Shown here in pieces: positions 1-8,998 of a stretch of DNA of 64,000 nucleotides; position 1 is the stretch's first letter; every line of letters begins with the position of its first letter. Both the position numbers and the translations under genes were made by a program. The notes beneath the pieces are model-generated. The model did not search any database. It worked only from the letters and a program-made list of their open reading frames with translations, and had not been told where the DNA came from. The stretch is taken from NCBI RefSeq assembly GCF_027947595.1, contig NZ_CP116257.1:4030001-4094000 (forward strand), given 5' to 3'. This DNA is from Streptomyces lienomycini. Its GTDB lineage: Bacteria > Actinomycetota > Actinomycetes > Streptomycetales > Streptomycetaceae.

Positions 1-9
1 AGGAGCACG

Positions 10-666
10 ATGACCGCCACCCTCGCCGCGCCGACGACGGTCCTCGCCTGGCGCGACTACGACCCCGTCGCGTGCGAGCTGCCTGGCATGTTCCTGGGCG
101 AGGTGCCCCTGCCTGGCCCGGCGCGCGGCCAGGCTGCACGCCTGTGGGAGCTAGGCGCGCGCCGTGTGCGGCTGCCCGCCCCCGTCGACCTCTCCACCGG
201 CGCGGACCCGGCAGCCGCCGTGTACGGGCTCTCCCTGGTTCGGGACCTGACCGCGCGGGCGGTCATGGTCGAGTGGAAACTGCGTCTCGACCCGAGGGAC
301 GGGGAGACCTGGCGACGGCTCAGCCATCTCCAGCCGCCCGCCGCGCTGCACGGCCCCGCCGACGCCGGGGAGTCGCTGCGCTCATGGCAGCGCGGTCACT
401 ACCTGTGCAAGTGCCTGTGGCGCAAAGGCCCCGGCTTCCTGCAGATCCGCGACCGTCGCTGGGGAGAGCTGAGCCGCTTCACCGCCGACGAACCCGAGTA
501 CGACACCGCGGTCCGCCTGCTGGACTACGGCGCCCTCGCCGACACCGTCGACCAGGCCGCGCTGGCCGACTTCCGCTCCGAACACCTCGTCCTAGACGTC
601 GGCCCGTACGCATGGTGGCTGCCGTACCGTGTCAGCCGGTGGCTCCAGCAGTCGATCGCCATCTGA
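10..666 (+). CDS. DUF5825-like protein
   Basis: Complete 218-residue protein; an AGGAG ribosome site at 1-5 precedes the ATG. The opening TVLAWRDYDP, the block VRLPAPVDLS and the central HYLCKCLWRKGPGF segment match my recollection of the DUF5825 family, which in Streptomyces often sits beside RiPP-maturation radical SAM C-methyltransferases. Its biochemical role is not established. There is no signal peptide or membrane segment, and Trp and Arg are abundant. The expected radical SAM partner would lie left of the window; to the right there is only a decayed gene. Family assignment is from memory of the sequence pattern, so treat any RiPP link as inference. Confidence 0.6.
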   Translation: MTATLAAPTTVLAWRDYDPVACELPGMFLGEVPLPGPARGQAARLWELGARRVRLPAPVDLSTGADPAAAVYGLSLVRDLTARAVMVEWKLRLDPRDGETWRRLSHLQPPAALHGPADAGESLRSWQRGHYLCKCLWRKGPGFLQIRDRRWGELSRFTADEPEYDTAVRLLDYGALADTVDQAALADFRSEHLVLDVGPYAWWLPYRVSRWLQQSIAI

Positions 667-779
667 AGGAGCGGGGCTCGATCGTGGCCGAGGAGGAAGC
701 GCCGGCCGGCGGCACGGTGTACCCGGACGCCGTGCTCAGCCGCGGCGACCTGGTCGAGCGCCCTCGCAGCGGCCTCGGG

Positions 780-1221
780 AGGGCCGGGCGCTGCGGCGGA
801 ACGCGTAGCCGGGCAGCGAGGGGGCGACGACCGTGAACACGTCGGACGCGTCGCCGCCGTGCTGCGGCGGCTCCGCGAGACGCCGGGCGAGGTCGGTGAG
901 CTCCAGGAAGGTGCTGGGCGAGCCGTGGGTCAGGACGATCGGCAGGACGCCGGGCTGCTCGCCGTCGAACCGGAGGCAATGGACGGGCGTGCCGCCGATG
1001 GCGGCCGTGTGGTGCGGCAGGGCATTGATCCGCGCCTCGTGGGTGCGCCAGTCATAGCCGGTGGCCCACTACTCCGCCAGGCGGCGCACCTCAGTTGTGT
1101 CGGCGCCCGCTTCCCAGCCGTCGACGGGCCACCCGGTGGGCCACCGGGTGGCGCGTAGCCGCGCGCGCAGGTCTTCGAGTTCTGCGTCGGGCACCGCGAT
1201 CTCCGGCGACGGGTCGGTCAT
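780..1221 (-). pseudogene. epoxide hydrolase N-terminal fragment with in-frame stop
   Basis: Reading left from an ATG at 1221 (AGGAGG upstream), the protein begins like the EPHX-type epoxide hydrolase N-terminus: IAVPDAELEDLRARLRATRW, then LAE. The next codon is TAG where the family has Tyr (LAEYW), and reading continues in the same frame with WATGYDWRTHEARIN, then LTHGSPSTFLEL and VVAPSLPGYAF. Alignment is lost near 780, so the C-terminal half with the rest of the catalytic set is missing. A nonsense mutation plus truncation makes a functional product very unlikely. Confidence 0.75.
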
Positions 1222-1331
1222 GTGCCCCTCCTGACCGTGCTCACGTGCTGGTCGTGATTCTGTCTTCGCATCGGTCGCAGTCGGCGCAGCATGATCGCGA
1301 CCGGACCATACTGCGGCACACGCCGACTTGA

Positions 1332-2000
1332 TTACCGCGTTGCGGTGGCCAGCGCCGCGCGGATGGCGTCCGGGCCGGTCGGCCGGCCCTTCTCGTTCGA
1401 GGGCGGCCCGTACGGGGTTCCCCACACCGGTGTGCCCGTCGCCTGCCGCCAGCTGTCGGCCAGGAGTCCCGCGTCCACCACGCCGTACCCGATGGAATCG
1501 ATGAACTCGGCAGCTGCCGCCTTCGCCGGCCCGGAGTCCCCGGCGATCGGCAGGTACGAGCGGTCGGCCGCCCCCGCCGGGCGGGCGAGCGACAACAGGT
1601 GCTTGAAGTAGATGTTGTTGAACGCTTTCACCAGCATGGCGTCCGGGACGTATCGCAGCAGCAGCTCGCTCGAGGTGAGCGACGTGCCCTCCAGCTCGGG
1701 GATGTGCCCGTCGCGCTCGGGGCCGTAGTTGCACGTGTCGATGACCGTCTTCCCGGCCAGCGGTGCGGCGGGCAGGGCGGGGAAGGCCGTGACCGGCACC
1801 GTGACCACGACGATGTCACCGGCCGCCGCGGCCTCCTCGCTCGTCGCCGCCGACGCTTGGGGACCCAGTTCCGCGACCGTGTCCGCGAGCGACCCGGGAC
1901 CGCGCGAGTTGCTGAGCACGACCTGGTGTCCGGCCGCGACGGCGAGCCGCGTGATCGTGCTGCCGATGGACCCGCTTCCGATGAATCCCACAGTGGTCAT
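1332..2000 (-). CDS. NADPH-dependent F420 reductase-like oxidoreductase
   Basis: 222 residues. The N-terminus VGFIGSGSIGSTITRLAVAAG is a Rossmann fold with GxGxxG, and the overall pattern (VVLSNSRGP, GDIVVVTVPV, ALVKAFNNIYF-like block) is that of the F420:NADP oxidoreductase / coenzyme F420-binding superfamily. Its ATG overlaps the stop of the upstream SDR gene (TGATG at 1998-2002), so the two are probably translationally coupled. A second member of the same family lies at 3029-3652. The substrate is unknown; these proteins are often annotated as NAD(P)-binding proteins of uncertain electron acceptor. Confidence 0.8.
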   Translation of the reverse strand: MTTVGFIGSGSIGSTITRLAVAAGHQVVLSNSRGPGSLADTVAELGPQASAATSEEAAAAGDIVVVTVPVTAFPALPAAPLAGKTVIDTCNYGPERDGHIPELEGTSLTSSELLLRYVPDAMLVKAFNNIYFKHLLSLARPAGAADRSYLPIAGDSGPAKAAAAEFIDSIGYGVVDAGLLADSWRQATGTPVWGTPYGPPSNEKGRPTGPDAIRAALATATR

Positions 2001-2959
2001 CAGATTGCGGGGACGTCGGATGACGGGAAGTAGTGGCCGTTGTCCAGGTCGGCGAGGAGGCCGGGCTGGGCGGGTTCCCAGCCGAGGGTCTTGCGGGTGA
2101 TGAGGTTGGACGTCGGGTAGCTCTGCGTGACGATGTTGGTGAGGAACCCGAAGTGCCCCGGCAGCATCAGTTCGTCCAGGGGCACGCTCACCGCGGGCAG
2201 GCTCAGGCGGTTGCCGATGGCCTCCGCGATCTCGCGGACCGGGATGCCCCCGTCCTCGACCGCGTGCCAGTAGCGGCCGGCCGGGCCCTTCTCCAGTGCC
2301 AGGCGGAACAGGGAAGCGGCGTCGCGGATGTGTACGGCGTTCCACAGGTTCGTGCCGTCTCCAGGGTACCCGGCGAAGCCCTTCTCCTTCGCCAGGGCGA
2401 TCAGTGTGGGGAGGAAGCCGGCACGATCGGCCGTGCTGTGCGCGATGTTGGCGATCCGTACGACCGAAGACCGGACTCCCCGCTCGGCGAGGCCGATGAC
2501 CGCGGTCTCGACGACGTTACGGGCCCGGAGGGTGCCCTTGTGCTCATCGCCGACGGGGAGGGCGGGATCCTCCTCGGTGGACGGCCTGCCCAGGTTCCGC
2601 CCGGTCCCGGGCGAGCCGATGCTCCCCGCCGCGACCAGTGGCTTTCCGGTTCCCGCGAGTGCCTCGCCGTAGGCGAGCACGATCGGGAGCTCGGCGGCGG
2701 CCACGGCGTCGATCCCGCCGGACGGAAGCAGGTCCTGCCTGTGCGCGACGTGGATGACGCCGTCGGAGTCCGCGGCCGCCTCCTTGAGCCCGTCGAGATC
2801 CCGGAGGTCGCCGCGGCGGACCTTCGCGCCAAGCGCGGACAGGGTCGCCGCGGCCGTGTCCGACCGGGCCAGGCCGGTGACCTCGTGCCCTGCGGCGATG
2901 AGTTCGGGAATGATGTGCGAACCGGAGTGGCCGGTCCCGCCGGTGACGAAGACGTGCAC
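2000..2959 (-). CDS. NAD-dependent epimerase/dehydratase-type SDR
   Basis: 319 residues. The N-terminal VFVTGGTGHSGSHIIPELIAAGHEV is an extended or atypical SDR nucleotide-binding motif (GGTGxxG). Later DGVIHVAHRQ and the AERGVRSSVVRIANI segment fit the NAD-dependent epimerase/NmrA-like group. The usual YxxxK is not clearly present, as in the atypical SDR_a5 class, so the activity is uncertain. It is the first gene of a coupled pair with 1332-2000 and is transcribed away from the LysR gene at 4127, so it may belong to the same regulon. Confidence 0.8.
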   Translation of the reverse strand: MHVFVTGGTGHSGSHIIPELIAAGHEVTGLARSDTAAATLSALGAKVRRGDLRDLDGLKEAAADSDGVIHVAHRQDLLPSGGIDAVAAAELPIVLAYGEALAGTGKPLVAAGSIGSPGTGRNLGRPSTEEDPALPVGDEHKGTLRARNVVETAVIGLAERGVRSSVVRIANIAHSTADRAGFLPTLIALAKEKGFAGYPGDGTNLWNAVHIRDAASLFRLALEKGPAGRYWHAVEDGGIPVREIAEAIGNRLSLPAVSVPLDELMLPGHFGFLTNIVTQSYPTSNLITRKTLGWEPAQPGLLADLDNGHYFPSSDVPAI

Positions 2960-3028
2960 GTTACTCCTCCTGGTGAGTGATGCGGCGTGAGTGGTACGGC
3001 GCCGAAGAAGCGGAAATGCGGGGTGCGC

Positions 3029-3652
3029 TCAGCCGGGCAGGTCGACGTTGAGGGCGATGTCGAAGGTGCCCGCGCCGTTACGGGCCAGGCCCATCAGCAG
3101 CGGCCCGATCCCTTCCAGCCAACGAGCCATCTCCAGGCCGCCGACATCGAGCGGGCGCAGTCCGAGGCTCTCGATGAAGGCCGACACGTTCGCCTTGGCG
3201 CCCGCGTCGTCTCCGGCGTAGAGCACGTCCAACGGGCGCTCCTGAACCAGGACGTGGCCGAAGACGGTGTTGAACGCCTTCACGACATGCGCGCTCGACG
3301 GGGCCGCCTTGGCGATCTCCTGCGCACCGGATGTGCCGTCGGGGGTGACGAGCCCGGTGGCGTCGGCGTTGAAGGTGTTGGAGATGTCGATGACGACCTT
3401 GCCGGCCAGGGCGTCTCCGTACTGGGCGACGACCGGCACAGCGCTGGTGTACGGCACCGCGAGGACGACGATGTCGCCCGCGGGGACCGTGCCGAACGTC
3501 CCCGCCGTGGCACCGGCGCCGAGTTCGGATGCCAGGCCCCTGGCCTTGGCCGGGTCGCGGCCGATGAGCTCGACGGAGTGGCCGCCCGAGACCGCGCGTG
3601 CGGCGATGGCGTGGGCCATGCCCCCGAGACCGATGAAACTGATGTTGCTCAT
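3029..3652 (-). CDS. NADPH-dependent F420 reductase-like oxidoreductase, second copy
   Basis: 207 residues from the ATG at 3652; an in-frame extension to 3775 exists, but its sequence is basic and unlike the family. SNISFIGLGGMAHAIAARAV is the nucleotide-binding start, followed by GDIVVLAVPY, VVIDISNTFN and HVVKAFNTVFGHVL, all typical of the NADP oxidoreductase coenzyme F420-dependent family. It is a diverged paralogue of 1332-2000 and lies between the SDR gene and the LysR gene. A weak purine-rich ribosome site (GAAAGAGAG) precedes the ATG. A redox role with a small-molecule substrate is inferred; the substrate is unknown. Confidence 0.78.
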   Translation of the reverse strand: MSNISFIGLGGMAHAIAARAVSGGHSVELIGRDPAKARGLASELGAGATAGTFGTVPAGDIVVLAVPYTSAVPVVAQYGDALAGKVVIDISNTFNADATGLVTPDGTSGAQEIAKAAPSSAHVVKAFNTVFGHVLVQERPLDVLYAGDDAGAKANVSAFIESLGLRPLDVGGLEMARWLEGIGPLLMGLARNGAGTFDIALNVDLPG

Positions 3653-3780
3653 GGTGAGTGCTCTCTTTCCTGATGGTCGTTTCTTGGGTGATCGTCTCTT
3701 GGGAGGTCGCAGCCGGCCGGTGCGCTCGATCACCTGGGCGGCGAAGTCGAGCAGTTGGTCAAAGCTGGTGAACATCGCGA

Positions 3781-3882
3781 AGGCACGTGCGCTCCTTCGG
3801 CGACGAACAGCTTGGCCCCGGCCAGTGCCAGGCCGGTGGACCCACCGGTGATCACCACTACCTTGGCATCGAGCTTTCCCAC
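3781..3882 (-). pseudogene. SDR N-terminal fragment
   Basis: Starting at a GTG (3882) with AAGGAG five bases upstream, the translation is VGKLDAKVVVITGGSTGLAL followed by AGAKLFVAEGAHV, a textbook classical SDR start (TGGSTG cofactor loop). Similarity stops after about 33 residues and the frame runs into unrelated sequence. The rest of the enzyme is deleted, and the downstream NADP oxidoreductase now occupies the site. The retained start and ribosome site may still drive a short peptide. Confidence 0.6.
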
Positions 3883-4126
3883 GGCCACTCCTTTGAATTG
3901 ATGAATTTCCGAAACGGGAAAGGAAGGGGCTGGTAGGGGCTCAATTCATCATTTCTTGATGCGCATGTGCTCATCCTTGTTTTGAACCCAGCCGCCGAAC
4001 GACGATGCCCAATTCTTGAACCGAGTTGTCCCGGCCCAATTAACGATGTCACCAGCCTGATCGTGTGTCCAAGACCTGTTTCAACCGCGGTGATACCCTT
4101 AAGGCATTGCCGGACCGGGAGGCCCC
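3883..4126. promoter_or_regulatory. LysR divergent control region
   Basis: This 244-bp AT-richer gap separates the leftward oxidoreductase genes from the rightward LysR gene. A 9-bp inverted repeat, TGATGAATT at 3899-3907 and AATTCATCA at 3943-3951, flanks a purine-rich spacer and is a candidate LysR binding region. LysR proteins typically control the divergent neighbour from such a site. No promoter hexamers can be fixed by eye. Confidence 0.4.
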
Positions 4127-5038
4127 GTGGATCTGGACCTGCGCAAGCTGCGCTACTTCGTCGCCGTCGCCGACCGGTTGCACTTCGGCCGCGCCGCCGA
4201 TGAGCTGCACATCGCGCAACCGGCGCTCAGCCGGCAGATCCGCGCACTGGAACAGGATCTCGGCGCCTCGCTGTTCACCCGGGACAGTCACGGCGTCACG
4301 CTGACCGACGCGGGCCGACAACTGCTGGACGACGCGGGCCCGCTGCTCGCCTCCGCGCACGCGGTCCGGCGCCGAGTCTCCGTGGCACAACGCGGCGGCC
4401 AGCGGCTGGTGGTCGGCTTCCGGGCAGGCATCCCGGTCATCCCCGCGACGCGGGTGTTCGAGGCGCAGCATCCGGACGTGGTCGTGGACGTGCAGCGCAT
4501 GGAATGGGACGACCAGGGCTCGATGCTGCTCGACGGCCGCGTCGACGTCGCCTATGTGCGGCTGCCCATCGACGAGACGGGCCTGCGCCTGACTCCGCTC
4601 TACACCGAGCCCCTCATGGTGGCGCTGCCCACCGATCACCGGCTGGCCGGCAAGGATCAGGTCACCGAGGCCGACCTGGCCGGTGAGCCGCTGATCTGGC
4701 ATGCCGACGCGAGCACGCAGCCCACCCGGCGCCCGCACCCGGACTCCGGACTCCGGGTGCGCGGCGTGGAGGAGAAGCTCGAGCACGTCGCGGCCGGCCG
4801 CGGCATCTCGTTCGTGGGACGTTCGGAGACCGTGTTCTTCTCACGTCCGGATATCAGCTACGTGCCCGTCCCGGACCTGGCGCCCGACCAGGTATTCGTC
4901 GCAATGGCGGCATCGCGCACCTCGCCGCTGGCCGACGACTTCTTCGCCGCGGCTCAGGCGGCATCCGAGATCACGGCAGAATGCGGGAACTACGAAATGT
5001 GGAAGCTTGCGGCCGACGCTTCTTCAGAGCGTGATTGA
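4127..5038 (+). CDS. LysR family transcriptional regulator
   Basis: 303 residues from a GTG with GGGAGG at 4117-4122. The N-terminal winged helix-turn-helix is clear: LRKLRYFVAVADRLHFGRAA, then ELHIAQPALSRQIRALEQDL. The C-terminal two-lobed substrate domain follows from about residue 95 (RLVVGFRAGIPVIPATRVFE, DVAYVRLPID, RGISFVGRS). It is divergent from the oxidoreductase cluster, so it probably activates or represses those genes in response to a metabolite that cannot be read from the sequence. Confidence 0.9.
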   Translation: MDLDLRKLRYFVAVADRLHFGRAADELHIAQPALSRQIRALEQDLGASLFTRDSHGVTLTDAGRQLLDDAGPLLASAHAVRRRVSVAQRGGQRLVVGFRAGIPVIPATRVFEAQHPDVVVDVQRMEWDDQGSMLLDGRVDVAYVRLPIDETGLRLTPLYTEPLMVALPTDHRLAGKDQVTEADLAGEPLIWHADASTQPTRRPHPDSGLRVRGVEEKLEHVAAGRGISFVGRSETVFFSRPDISYVPVPDLAPDQVFVAMAASRTSPLADDFFAAAQAASEITAECGNYEMWKLAADASSERD

Positions 5039-5117
5039 GCAGTTCGGCTGCTCTGTTCGTTCCTGACCACACCGCCGCCTTCGCTGTCGTCCCCGGCCCT
5101 TAGCCCTGCTCACCGCA

Positions 5118-5385
5118 GTATCGGTCGTGGCCGGCATGGCCGGGCAACCTCACGCTGCTGCAAGCGACCGCCATCACCGATCGCTTGGGCGCCACCCACT
5201 ACTGCCGACTTTCCGGGCTTCTTGCCGCACCGGTCACCACGGCCGCAGCCCTCGCGCCCTTCGCCGGCACCGCCCTCACTACACCACTGGGTGGCTACGG
5301 ACCGCTGTTCTTCCTCCTCCCTGCCGTCTCCATGGCGGGCCGCCTCACCGCGCCATGGACAGGCGTTCCCACCAGGCTTCCGTAC
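5118..5385 (+). pseudogene. MFS transporter C-terminal fragment
   Basis: In the frame running through 5185, NLTLLQATAITDRLGATHY, RLSGLLAAPVTTAAALAPFAG and GGYGPLFFLLPAVSMA look like the last transmembrane helices of a Streptomyces major facilitator transporter. There is no upstream part and no start with a ribosome site, and it runs into the antisense integrase remnant. It is a decayed gene fragment. Confidence 0.5.
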
Positions 5386-6720
5386 GACGAGCCGCTAGGT
5401 AGCCGTTCCAGTCGCGGGCTGCTCTGCGGGTCCACTGCAGGGCTGCACTGATGCTGATGCCGAGGGTGTCGCTGAGCACTGACGCGGGCAGGTCCGCGGC
5501 CAGCGCGAGCAGAGCGGTGTTCCTGCTGGGGCGGGCGGGCAAGCAATGGAGACGCATCTTGCGCGCGAGGGCCGGGGCTGAGTGGTGGGTTCCAGCGGCG
5601 TAGCCGGGGAGAAGCCAGCCCGGACGCGGCGTGATACGACCCACCGCCGAGAACGGCTCGGCGTGGTCGGCCTGACGCTGCAGAAGCTGGTGGACGGGGC
5701 GGGCGGGGCGAGCGGCAGCGGCACGGGATGCTCACCAATGCGCAGATGCGGCGTGCTGCCGCCCGTGAGGTCCGACCGTGTGAGAACGACGATCCGTGTG
5801 ATCGGCATTCCGTACAGCAGCATGAGGGCCCCGGTCACCCGCACATCGAGGGGCAGGGCCTCGTCATGCAGACAGCGCCGCAGGTGCGTTCAGTGCTCGG
5901 ACTCGCTCCACCAGCAGTGGGGTTCATCGCGGGGACGGTCGCTGATCTCGAAGTTCCCGGTGAGACGACGCTCGTGAGCCCCACCGCAGGAACAGCCGGA
6001 CCTGGCGGCGATCCCGGCGCTGAGACAGCCACGTGTCGATGTCGGCTTGAGTCAGGCAGGCCAGCAGTAGGCCGTGGTGGTCCGGCCAGGTGAGAAACGC
6101 GGCAGTGCAGCGAATGGCAGTGCGTACCTCTGCCGCGCTGGCCAGCGTGAAGCGCCCCGGACCGCCCGCCGTCGGGCCCGTCGCAAGAGGGCCCATTCCG
6201 CGTAGATGTGCAGGGTGCGGCGGTGTTGTGCCGGTAGCGGCGTGAGCGCGCGCTCCAGCCAGGACTGCAAGCCTGCCAGGGACTCATTGCGTGCCGGAAG
6301 GACCCCGAGGTCGACCAGAGTGGCTCGCAGCGATGCCGGCCCTGCCCGGGCCCGGCCGCGTCAAGCGTCTCGTGGGTGAGCGGGAGATCGTCATCGACCA
6401 GGCGACGCGGGCATGCGGCTCCGCCGCGCGCGGCTTGTCCAGCCAGACCAGGATCGAACGCGCTCTGGGGACGCGCACCAACGCCTCGAGCAGCGGCCGG
6501 ACTTCTGCGGGCACTTCGCCGCGGCTGGTACGGAATTCGGTGGCGAGGCGGTCGCGCAGTACACAGCGGCGCAGCGTGTCCCACGTTCGGCTTCTCGGCC
6601 CGAACCGCAGGTCGAGCACAGATAGGCGTCGGGGGCGCCGGAGCACACTCCGCACGTACCCCGTCCCCCCTCCCCGTCGAGACCCGTGTCGGCGGGCAGC
6701 CGCGCCAGGGCAGCAACTCG
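5345..6720 (-). pseudogene. frameshifted site-specific integrase (tyrosine recombinase-like)
   Basis: Pieces of one protein appear in order on the minus strand but in different frames: a zinc-ribbon-like start with RFGPRSRTWDTLRRCVLRDR and ILVWLDKPRAAE near 6600-6400; LPLTHETLDA; LQSWLERALTPLPAQHRRTL near 6270; CLTQADIDTWLSQRRDRRQV near 6030; RVTGALMLLYGMPITRIVVL near 5840; and the tail LPASVLSDTLGISISAALQW near 5480. This order matches the Streptomyces integrase/XerC-like proteins that carry an N-terminal zinc ribbon. At least three frameshifts separate the pieces, so it is inactive. Confidence 0.65.
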
Positions 6721-6887
6721 GATCTACGTGAAGGCGTTCGCCATGTCCGTGCCCTGCCGCGAGAGCAGCAGTACCCGGCCATCGGCCCAGTGGGTGAGCT
6801 GGGCACGGTAGCCGTCCTTCTCCAGACTCTCGCTGTGTCTCATGAGCCACATGGCCCCCAGCAGGGCGGCGCCTGGACAGGCGGGGT

Positions 6888-7553
6888 TCAGCTCTGGCCG
6901 TCTCGGAGTGGGGCTCCGATGGTGAGGTCTTCGTCGAGCTTCGCGACCAAGGCGTCGGCGAGGGGCGGGGCGTACCGGGTGGCCCACTCTTCGACGGAGG
7001 CCAGGAAAGCGATGAGCTGGGCTTGTACGGAGCCCAGGAGTTCGGGCAGCCGGGCCAATGGTAGTGCGATGGGGGCGCCGGCCGGGTGCTCTGCGTCAGG
7101 CCACAGATGGACGGTCGTCCCGGTGTGCTCGGTGCGCGGCGTGGGGTCGTGGCCGAGCCAGGGCTCTTCAGCGTTCATGAAGTCCAGCCAGTCTCGCCAG
7201 TTCTCCAGGCCGAAGCAGCAGCCGGGCGGTGCGGTCACTCCGGTCGAAGTGTCCTGGATCCTGATGCCGCCGGGAGCGATGACCTGGTCAGTGCTCAGCA
7301 GTTGGCTGACCTGCCCCGTGCTGTCCTCGGGGCCTCGGGCCCGGGCCTTGTGATGGCTCTTGTTGTAGCTGGTCAAAACTGCCATGGCGGTACCGGTCTC
7401 TCGTACGGACAGTCGGCCGGACAGAGACAGGAGATGTTTCGCAGGCGGGTCGGCAACGGGCCACAGTGCGAAGTCGGTGGCGTCGTAGGTCTCCAGCACA
7501 GCGTCCATGATCAGCACGTCCCCAGTGTCGCGCGTCAGGCGGTGGAGGTGCAT
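6888..7553 (-). CDS. hypothetical protein
   Basis: Up to 221 residues, with coding-like third positions throughout. It has no signal peptide or membrane segment. Recognisable segments are LETYDATDFALWPVADPPAK, ETGTAMAVLTSYNKSHHKAR and WATRYAPPLADALVAKLDED, none of which I can place in a family. The start is uncertain: 7553 has no good ribosome site, while an in-frame ATG near 7511 (MDAVLETYD) follows GGGGAC. It is isolated between an integrase remnant and a decayed small gene. Confidence 0.6.
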   Translation of the reverse strand: MHLHRLTRDTGDVLIMDAVLETYDATDFALWPVADPPAKHLLSLSGRLSVRETGTAMAVLTSYNKSHHKARARGPEDSTGQVSQLLSTDQVIAPGGIRIQDTSTGVTAPPGCCFGLENWRDWLDFMNAEEPWLGHDPTPRTEHTGTTVHLWPDAEHPAGAPIALPLARLPELLGSVQAQLIAFLASVEEWATRYAPPLADALVAKLDEDLTIGAPLRDGQS

Positions 7554-7751
7554 CGCTATTTCTGAGCGTGGCTCGAGTCCTCACGTCTGCCGAAGCGCAT
7601 CTCGATGAGACATTCCAAGGTGTCTGGAGAACCGTCCCACTTCGGCTCCGCCGCTCAGGCCGGCCGAAGCCCGGGGCTGGCGCGGGTGTGGTGAGCATCG
7701 GCTCGGGCAGCGTTCACGACCCGACTGGTGTTCTTCGGGCCGGCCCGGCTG

Positions 7752-7967
7752 TCATGCGGCGCCGCAGTCGTGGGCCGGGGCATCACGCCACTCCATTCAC
7801 TGCGGCTCGTCGAGGATGTACACCGGGTCGGTGATGCCGGCCTCCTCGATGAACATCACCACGTCGTGATCGCTGTAGGCGGTGCCGAGGAACTCGTCGC
7901 GGCCGTCACGGTGCACGGTGGCTCTCCGGCCGCCCGACACAGACCGCCGGTGCACAACAATCGGCAC
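7752..7967 (-). pseudogene. small conserved Streptomyces protein interrupted by TGA
   Basis: A GTG at 7967 with GGGAGG eight bases upstream opens a frame reading PIVVHRRSVSGGRRATVHRD, LGTAYSDHDVVMFIEEAGI and YILDEPQ, then TGA (7797-7799), then MEWRDAPAHDCGAA and a second stop at 7752. I recall a widespread roughly 70-residue Streptomyces family with SDHDLVVFLEEAGL and DDPRWVEWRGG in this position. The TGA therefore replaces a TGG Trp codon. The function of the family is unknown. Confidence 0.5.
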
Positions 7968-8225
7968 ACCGCTCACCCTCCCAGCCCCCCGTTACCTTTT
8001 CCATGGCTCCGCAATGGGGCTACCGGCCTTCGGGCCCGGCGTGACTTCCCCCCTTGTTGTTGATGATCCGGGGGGTGGTGTCACCGGGCCCGGAGGCATC
8101 GACGGACCGCTGATGAGGGGCTTGAGCACCGGCTTCACCCGAGTCGGAAGAGCTCTCCGTAACGTGGATGTGGCAGCTCGATGCCGAGGCAAGGCCGGAC
8201 CAAAGCGCGATGGAGGGGCCTGCAC

Positions 8226-8918
8226 GTGATCGACACCGGCGACATCGACGTCTTCCTCGGCCTGGACGTCGGCAAGGGCGAACACCACGCCACCGCCGTC
8301 ACCCCGGCCGGCAAGAAGGCGTTCGACAAACGCCTACCCAACACCGAACCCAAGCTCTGCGAGCTGTTCGCGAAACTCCAGGCCAAGCACGGAACGGTGC
8401 TGGTCGTCGTCGACCAGCCGGCCTCGATCGGCGCCCTGCCGCTGGCCGTTGCGCAAGACATGGGCTGCCCGGTCGCCTATCTGCCGGGGCTGACGATGCG
8501 GCGGATCGCCGACCTCTACCCGGGCGAGGCCAAGACGGACGCGAGGGACGCGTTCATCATCGCGGACGCGGCCCGCGCGATGCCCCACACACTGCGGGCG
8601 ATCGACGGCGAGGACGAGACGATCGCCGAGCTGGAGATGATCGTCGGCTTCGACGACGACCTGGCCGGCGAGGCCACCAGGGTCGCGAACCGGCTCCACG
8701 GCCTGCTGACCCAGATCCATCCGTCGCTGGAACGAGTCCTTGGGCCGCGGTTGCAGCACCCGGCCGTCCTCACGCTGCTGGAACGGTTCGGGTCCCCGGC
8801 CCAGATGCGCAAGGCCGGCAGGCGGCGGCTGGTCACGCTGCTGCGGCCGAAGGCACCGCGGATGGCTGACCGGCTGGCGCAACGCCAACGCCCGCCACCC
8901 GTGCGTCCTAACCGCTGA
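8226..8918 (+). pseudogene. IS110 family transposase, truncated
   Basis: A GTG at 8226 is preceded by GGAGG. The N-terminal RuvC-like DEDD domain is present: FLGLDVGKGEHHATAVTPAG, VVVDQPASIG and YPGEAKTDARDAFIIADAAR. Homology ends near 8868 in MADRL, where the sequence switches to the C-terminal coding end of an IS630 element in another frame. The C-terminal transposase_20 domain with the conserved Ser is missing, so the element is dead. The left flank contains the non-coding IS110 leader. Confidence 0.85.
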
Positions 8919-8994
8919 ACGCAAGAAACGCGCCCGCATCCGCAGCGAGAAGGGCATCCGCTGGGGCGGACGCTCTCTCGCCGCCGCGGCCTGA
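8868..8994 (+). pseudogene. IS630 transposase C-terminal fragment
   Basis: The frame ending at 8994 reads WRNANARHPCVLTAERKKRA then IRSEKGIRWGGRSLAAAA and stops. The same tail occurs on the minus strand at 9628 (WRNANARHRDGLAAERKERA), so this is the last 40 or so residues of a related IS630 transposase fused onto the truncated IS110. An IS630-type end follows at 8999-9029. Confidence 0.75.
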
Positions 8995-8998
8995 ACGA

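Noticed and set aside
3653..3775. N-terminal extension of the second NADP oxidoreductase
   Set aside because: The extra 41 residues are Lys/Arg/Pro-rich and unlike the family; the conserved start MSNISFIGLGG fits the ATG at 3652.
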